From Rhodoferax lacus (GTDB taxonomy: Bacteria; Pseudomonadota; Gammaproteobacteria; Burkholderiales; Burkholderiaceae_C), in assembly GCF_003415675.1 (NCBI RefSeq), contig NZ_QFZK01000005.1:124001-188000 (forward strand): a stretch of DNA of 64,000 nt. Direction: 5' to 3'. Below the pieces are notes generated by a model. The model made no database searches and was not told the origin of the DNA. It saw only the letters and a list, made by a program, of their open reading frames with translations. Positions 60,102 to 64,000 of this stretch are shown one piece after another (the first letter of the stretch is position 1; every line of letters starts with the position of its first letter). The translations under genes were made by a program, and so were the position numbers.

Positions 60102-62198
60102 ATGCCGATATCTGTGTCTCCAGTAAAAAGTGCTCCCCAAGTTGCCGTACCCGCTTTGCTGGACCGCGACCACAGCATTCTGGCGTTCAATGAACGGGTG
60201 CTGAATTGGGCAGAGCGCAGCGACGTACCCTTGCTGGAACGACTGCGCTATCTGTGCATCGTGTCATCCAACCTGGACGAATTTGTCGAAGTGCGGGCCG
60301 AGCCTCATCTGATTGCAGCTCAGGCAGGCGATAGCAAAGGTCTCTACACCGTCGATACATTCCAGCATCTCGCAACGTCCCTGCACGCTTTGGTAGCACG
60401 CCAGTACGCGCTGTACAACGACAAGTTGCTGCCCGCGTTGCAAAGGCAGCACATCCAGATCATTTCCCATGGAGAGCGCAATACTGCGCAGCGGGCATGG
60501 GTGCGCCAGTACTTCAACCGGGAGGTCAAACCGCTGTTGATTCCTGTGGGGCTGGACCCATCGCATCCCTTTCCGCAAGTTGCCAACAAGTCTCTCAACT
60601 TCATTGTCCGTCTGGGCGGCAAGGACGCTTTTGGTCGTTCCAATGAAATAGCCATCGTCAAGGTGCCACGGGTCTTGCCGCGCATGATTCGCATGCCTGC
60701 GCGGGAATCAGGTGGCAAGGTGTTGTTGGTTTCGCTGTCGAGTGTGATCCGGGCCCATTTGACCGATTTGTTTGTCGGACGCACGGTGGATCAGTTCTCA
60801 CAATTCCGTGTTACCCGTCACTCCGATCTGGCGGTTGATGAGGAGGATGTGAAAAACCTGCGTACGGCCCTTCGCCAGGGACTGGTGCACCGGCACTATG
60901 GTCAGGCCGTGCGCTTGGAGGTGTCTGCAGGCTGCTCCGACTATTTGGCCAATATGCTGCTGGGCCAGTTCGAACTGCCACCAGAGTCACTCTACAGAGT
61001 GCCTGGTCCGGTCAATTTGGTACGCTTGACACAGTTGATTGATTTGGCTGACCGCGCGGACCTGTGCTTCCCGCCTTATCGGGGCTCCTACCCTCGGCAA
61101 ATTCATGCCGGGCAATCCATTTTCGAGCAACTCAAAACAGCCGATATCCTGATTCATCAGCCCTTTGAGAGCTTTGATGGGGTGCTGGACTTTTTGCGCG
61201 AAGCAGTACAGGACCCCAATGTCCTGGCGATCAAGCAGACCATTTACCGTACCGGCCCGGACTCGGAACTCATGGACCTGCTGCGCGAAGCTGTCCGCCG
61301 TGGCAAGGAAGTGACCGTGGTCGTGGAGCTCAAGGCACGCTTTGATGAAGAGGCCAATATCAACTGGGCGGAGATGCTGGAGTCCATAGGCGCGCAGGTG
61401 CTTTACGGTGTCGTGGGCTTGAAGACCCACGCCAAGATGATGCTGATCACCCGGCGCGAAGGGCGCTCACTCAAACGCTATGGGCATCTGTCGACGGGCA
61501 ACTACAACCCGCGCACCGCCAAGCTGTATACCGACATCAGCCAGCTCACAGCGGATGTGGCACTGACTACGGATATGGAAAATGTGTTTGTTCACCTTGC
61601 CAGCCAAAGCAAATTGCCGCCCCTGAAAAAGATCTGGCTGGCGCCTTTCTACTTGCAACGCAATCTGATAGCCAAGATGGATGCGCTGGGCAAGTCTGCA
61701 GGGCAGGGCAATGCCTGCCGCATGGTGATCAAGATGAACGCGCTGACCGACGAGGCGCTTATTGAGGGCCTGATGCGTGCGGGCATGCAAGGTGTGCAAA
61801 TCGATCTGATTGTGCGCGGCGCCTGCATGCTGCCAGCACAAGTGCCGGGACAAACCGAGAACATCCGGGTGCGCTCTGTGATTGGGCGGTTTCTGGAACA
61901 CTCGCGCGTTTTCTATTTTCAGGATGGTGGGCAGGAAGAGATGTACCTGTCCAGCGCGGATTGGATGAATCGCAACATGGTGCGTCGTGTGGAACTGGCT
62001 TGGCCGGTGACCGATTCAGCACAGCGCGAGCGCCTCAAGGAAGAGTGCCTGATGGTCTACTTGCATGACCAGGTTGATGCCTGGGATCTGGGTGCGGATG
62101 GTATCTATACGCGTGTCAAAGCGCCTGCGCGTAAAAAAGCGCGAGGGGCGCAAAGTGTGCTGATGGCACGCTACAGCCGCAACATTCAGGGCCAGTAA
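60102..62198 (+). CDS. ppk: polyphosphate kinase 1
   Basis: A 698-residue enzyme that polymerises inorganic polyphosphate from ATP. N-terminal: ALLDRDHSILAFNERVLNWAE and SSNLDEFVEVRAEP. The catalytic PLD-like half has TIYRTGPDSELMDLL and GLKTHAKMMLITRREG, with the autophosphorylated His at about 443, and STGNYNPRTAKLYTDI. ATG 60102 gives a normal N-terminus. A PHO-box-like repeat lies upstream and sixA follows 22 nt after the stop. Confidence 0.97.
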   Translation: MPISVSPVKSAPQVAVPALLDRDHSILAFNERVLNWAERSDVPLLERLRYLCIVSSNLDEFVEVRAEPHLIAAQAGDSKGLYTVDTFQHLATSLHALVARQYALYNDKLLPALQRQHIQIISHGERNTAQRAWVRQYFNREVKPLLIPVGLDPSHPFPQVANKSLNFIVRLGGKDAFGRSNEIAIVKVPRVLPRMIRMPARESGGKVLLVSLSSVIRAHLTDLFVGRTVDQFSQFRVTRHSDLAVDEEDVKNLRTALRQGLVHRHYGQAVRLEVSAGCSDYLANMLLGQFELPPESLYRVPGPVNLVRLTQLIDLADRADLCFPPYRGSYPRQIHAGQSIFEQLKTADILIHQPFESFDGVLDFLREAVQDPNVLAIKQTIYRTGPDSELMDLLREAVRRGKEVTVVVELKARFDEEANINWAEMLESIGAQVLYGVVGLKTHAKMMLITRREGRSLKRYGHLSTGNYNPRTAKLYTDISQLTADVALTTDMENVFVHLASQSKLPPLKKIWLAPFYLQRNLIAKMDALGKSAGQGNACRMVIKMNALTDEALIEGLMRAGMQGVQIDLIVRGACMLPAQVPGQTENIRVRSVIGRFLEHSRVFYFQDGGQEEMYLSSADWMNRNMVRRVELAWPVTDSAQRERLKEECLMVYLHDQVDAWDLGADGIYTRVKAPARKKARGAQSVLMARYSRNIQGQ

Positions 62199-62220
62199 GA
62201 GCAGTCAGAGGAAAGTACCG

Positions 62221-62682
62221 ATGGATCTTATATTGTGGCGTCACGCCGAAGCGGTTGATCTGGAATTGGTTGGTGATGACATGGCGCGCTATCTCACTCC
62301 CCGGGGTGAAAAGCAGGCGGCCCGAATGGCTGCCTGGCTGGATCGGCAAATGCCCAGCGGGGCCAAGGTTTTATCCAGCACGGCGATACGGGCAGAGCAG
62401 ACCGTGCATGCCTTGGGGCGCAAAGTCAAACTTAGTCCGGCACTTGCCCCTTTGGGAACTCCAGAACAATTGCTGGAGTTGGTGCAATGGCCCGATGCCA
62501 AGGGTTGTGTACTGGTGGTAGGCCATCAGCCGACGCTAGGGCAAGTCATTGCCAAATTGCTGGGCTTGAATGCTAGCGAATGTGCGGTGAAAAAAGGCGC
62601 GGTATGGTGGCTGCGCCACCGTGAAAGGGATGGTGTTGGGCAGACCGTTTTGGTGACCGTGCAGTCTCCTGAGTTGTTGTAA
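62221..62682 (+). CDS. sixA: phosphohistidine phosphatase SixA
   Basis: A 153-residue histidine phosphatase. The RH pair of the active site is at residues 7-8 (LILWRHAEA), with LSSTAIRAEQT and VVGHQPTLG giving further phosphate-binding residues. E. coli SixA dephosphorylates a His residue of phosphotransfer proteins (ArcB, PtsN system). AGAGGAA precedes the ATG. It lies directly after ppk, so phosphate metabolism is a second possible context. Confidence 0.93.
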   Translation: MDLILWRHAEAVDLELVGDDMARYLTPRGEKQAARMAAWLDRQMPSGAKVLSSTAIRAEQTVHALGRKVKLSPALAPLGTPEQLLELVQWPDAKGCVLVVGHQPTLGQVIAKLLGLNASECAVKKGAVWWLRHRERDGVGQTVLVTVQSPELL

Positions 62683-62767
62683 TCCGGCATGTAAGGGCAG
62701 CTGCCGTGAAGGCGTAGGCCCGGTACGGCCAATGCGTAAAAAAGGCAAAAAGGGATAAACTTTGCCG

Positions 62768-64000
62768 ATGATCCCCTTGTCGCAAAGCCAAGTCGAGTGG
62801 CCACTGGTGCTGGTAGTTGACGATTCCCCGGATATCCTGGCGCTCATCCATTCCCTGTTGCGCGAGCGGTACCGAGTCAAGAGCGCCAGCAGTGGCAAGA
62901 AAGGATTGCTCATAGCTCAAAGCGAACCAGCGCCCAACCTGATCTTGCTGGATGTGATGATGCCTGGCATGGACGGGCATGAAGTTTGTAGCCTACTCAA
63001 GGAAAATCCCAGGACGCGTGACATACCGGTTATCTTCCTCACAGCCAAAGCCGATATAGAGAACGAAGAAAAAGCATTCTCACTCGGTGCAGTGGACTAT
63101 GTCACCAAGCCTATAGGTGCCAGCGTACTACTGGCAAGGGTAAAGGCTCACATTGCTGCAGATGCCCAGCGCCGAAGTCTGGAGGGAATGTTCAGGGACG
63201 TTATCGAGTATGCGCCAGTCATTTTCCTGATCGCGGATGAGGACCTGAATATTGTTCAAACCAATGCCCAGGCTGAACAGCACTTTGGTTACGGACGCGA
63301 AGAGCTGCTCGGCCTCAACCTCATGGACCTGCTACCGCAAAGTGTACGGTTTATGCGTACGGAAGGTACCCTGGCGAGAGTCCAGCCTGGGGGGGCCGGG
63401 GTTGAGTTCAATCCGGAATTGGTCTGTGTTCGCAAGGACGGTTCGTCCTTTCCCGGTTCGGCCACTTTCAGTCGGCTGGATACCTTGCATGGTCTGTTGC
63501 ATACGGTTGTACTGGTCAATGCCACAGACAAAAAGGAGACACTCAGGAAGCTCAGCGAGTCTCAGGAGTCTTTGCGTGAATTGGCCGCAATCAATGAGAC
63601 CGCTCGTGAAAATGAAAGAAAGCACATTGCACGTGAGGTGCATGACGAATTGGGTCAGGTCATGACGGCTTTGCGTATGAGTTTGTCCTTGATGCCGATG
63701 CAGTTCGGAACCCGCATCCCAGGCTTGATCGACAGCGTGGATGCGATGAAGGCGCTGGTGGATCGAGCCATCAAGGGTGTGAGGAACATTGCCACAGTGC
63801 TGCGTCCGGAGGCCCTGAACATGGGCTTGGTGCCGGCGATTGAGTGGCTGCGTGACGAGTTCCTTCGGCACAATGAAGTACGGTGTGTTCTGGAGTGCAA
63901 AGGATCGACCGATCCCATAGACGAGATGCGCGCAATGCTGATCTATCGCATTGTGCAAGAGTCGCTTACCAACATCAGTCGCTATGCCAAAGCCAGTGAA
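62768..64000 (+). CDS. REC-PAS-histidine kinase (NarL-type HisKA_3), 3' end outside the window
   Basis: The first 411 residues of a hybrid sensor kinase; it runs off the window. An N-terminal receiver domain (about 13-130) has VLVVDDSPD, the phospho-acceptor LLDVMMPGMDG and FLTAK and VTKP. A PAS domain follows (about 145-260). The HisKA_3 dimerisation box ERKHIAREVHDELGQVM has the phospho-accepting His. The HATPase domain has begun (IVQESLTNISRYAKAS). A receiver at the N-terminus suggests input from another kinase. The start ATG 62768 is close to sixA (85 nt). Confidence 0.9.
   Translation, partial: MIPLSQSQVEWPLVLVVDDSPDILALIHSLLRERYRVKSASSGKKGLLIAQSEPAPNLILLDVMMPGMDGHEVCSLLKENPRTRDIPVIFLTAKADIENEEKAFSLGAVDYVTKPIGASVLLARVKAHIAADAQRRSLEGMFRDVIEYAPVIFLIADEDLNIVQTNAQAEQHFGYGREELLGLNLMDLLPQSVRFMRTEGTLARVQPGGAGVEFNPELVCVRKDGSSFPGSATFSRLDTLHGLLHTVVLVNATDKKETLRKLSESQESLRELAAINETARENERKHIAREVHDELGQVMTALRMSLSLMPMQFGTRIPGLIDSVDAMKALVDRAIKGVRNIATVLRPEALNMGLVPAIEWLRDEFLRHNEVRCVLECKGSTDPIDEMRAMLIYRIVQESLTNISRYAKASE

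Overview
The window is a GC-rich, densely coding stretch of a betaproteobacterial chromosome. It is most likely Burkholderiales, family Comamonadaceae (Rhodoferax/Polaromonas-like). This is inferred from gene order and protein families: rpsB-tsf-pyrH-frr-uppS-cdsA-dxr-rseP-bamA-skp-lpxD-fabZ-lpxA-lpxB-rnhB, carA-lysE-carB-greA, yhbY/rlmE-ftsH-folP-glmM, a monomeric isocitrate dehydrogenase and a PhaR regulator. I see no phage, insertion sequence or CRISPR array.

Layout. 1-5263: the end of a VIT1/CCC1-like transporter, an aldehyde dehydrogenase/alcohol dehydrogenase pair, a GAF/HD-GYP protein, a MYG1-family protein and YnfA. 5264-18400: a PAS-PAS-GGDEF-EAL protein, a Dcu dicarboxylate carrier, icd, aroE, a chromate transporter, a GFA-family protein, phaR, rimO and an RNase II-like protein. 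18558-24500: a three-gene adaptor/permease/ATPase export system, an MgtA-type P-ATPase and a tRNA-Leu(CAG). 24723-31547: rnr, then on the minus strand dadA-HDOD-MBL-nnr. 31772-46806: one long plus-strand block for translation, isoprenoid, phospholipid, outer-membrane and lipid A genes, much of it translationally coupled. 47319-59503: carA-lysE-carB-greA-DUF4149, yhbY (minus), rlmE, ftsH, folP, glmM and a GNAT. 59523-64000: an unknown membrane protein, ppk, sixA and a truncated REC-PAS-histidine kinase.

The most unusual feature is a family of about 240-290 bp intergenic elements at three loci: 5304-5589, 16580-16862 and 46841-47077. Each carries two long hairpins whose loops hold the same core in opposite orientation. 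The core is an invariant internal loop, CTCAT on one side and AAATCG on the other, capped by a small stem and tetraloop. The 20-26 bp arms are nearly perfectly self-complementary within a hairpin but largely differ between hairpins, and the apical stem shows a compensatory change. This is the signature of a structure under selection, and I cannot assign it to a family I know.

Other points of interest are an mgtA gene with almost no room for its own promoter behind a tRNA-Leu terminator, a PHO-box-like repeat before ppk, an FNR/CRP-like palindrome before the Dcu carrier, several -10 boxes abutting start codons (possible leaderless mRNAs), and an RNase II-like protein lacking cold-shock domains and with a changed active-site motif.
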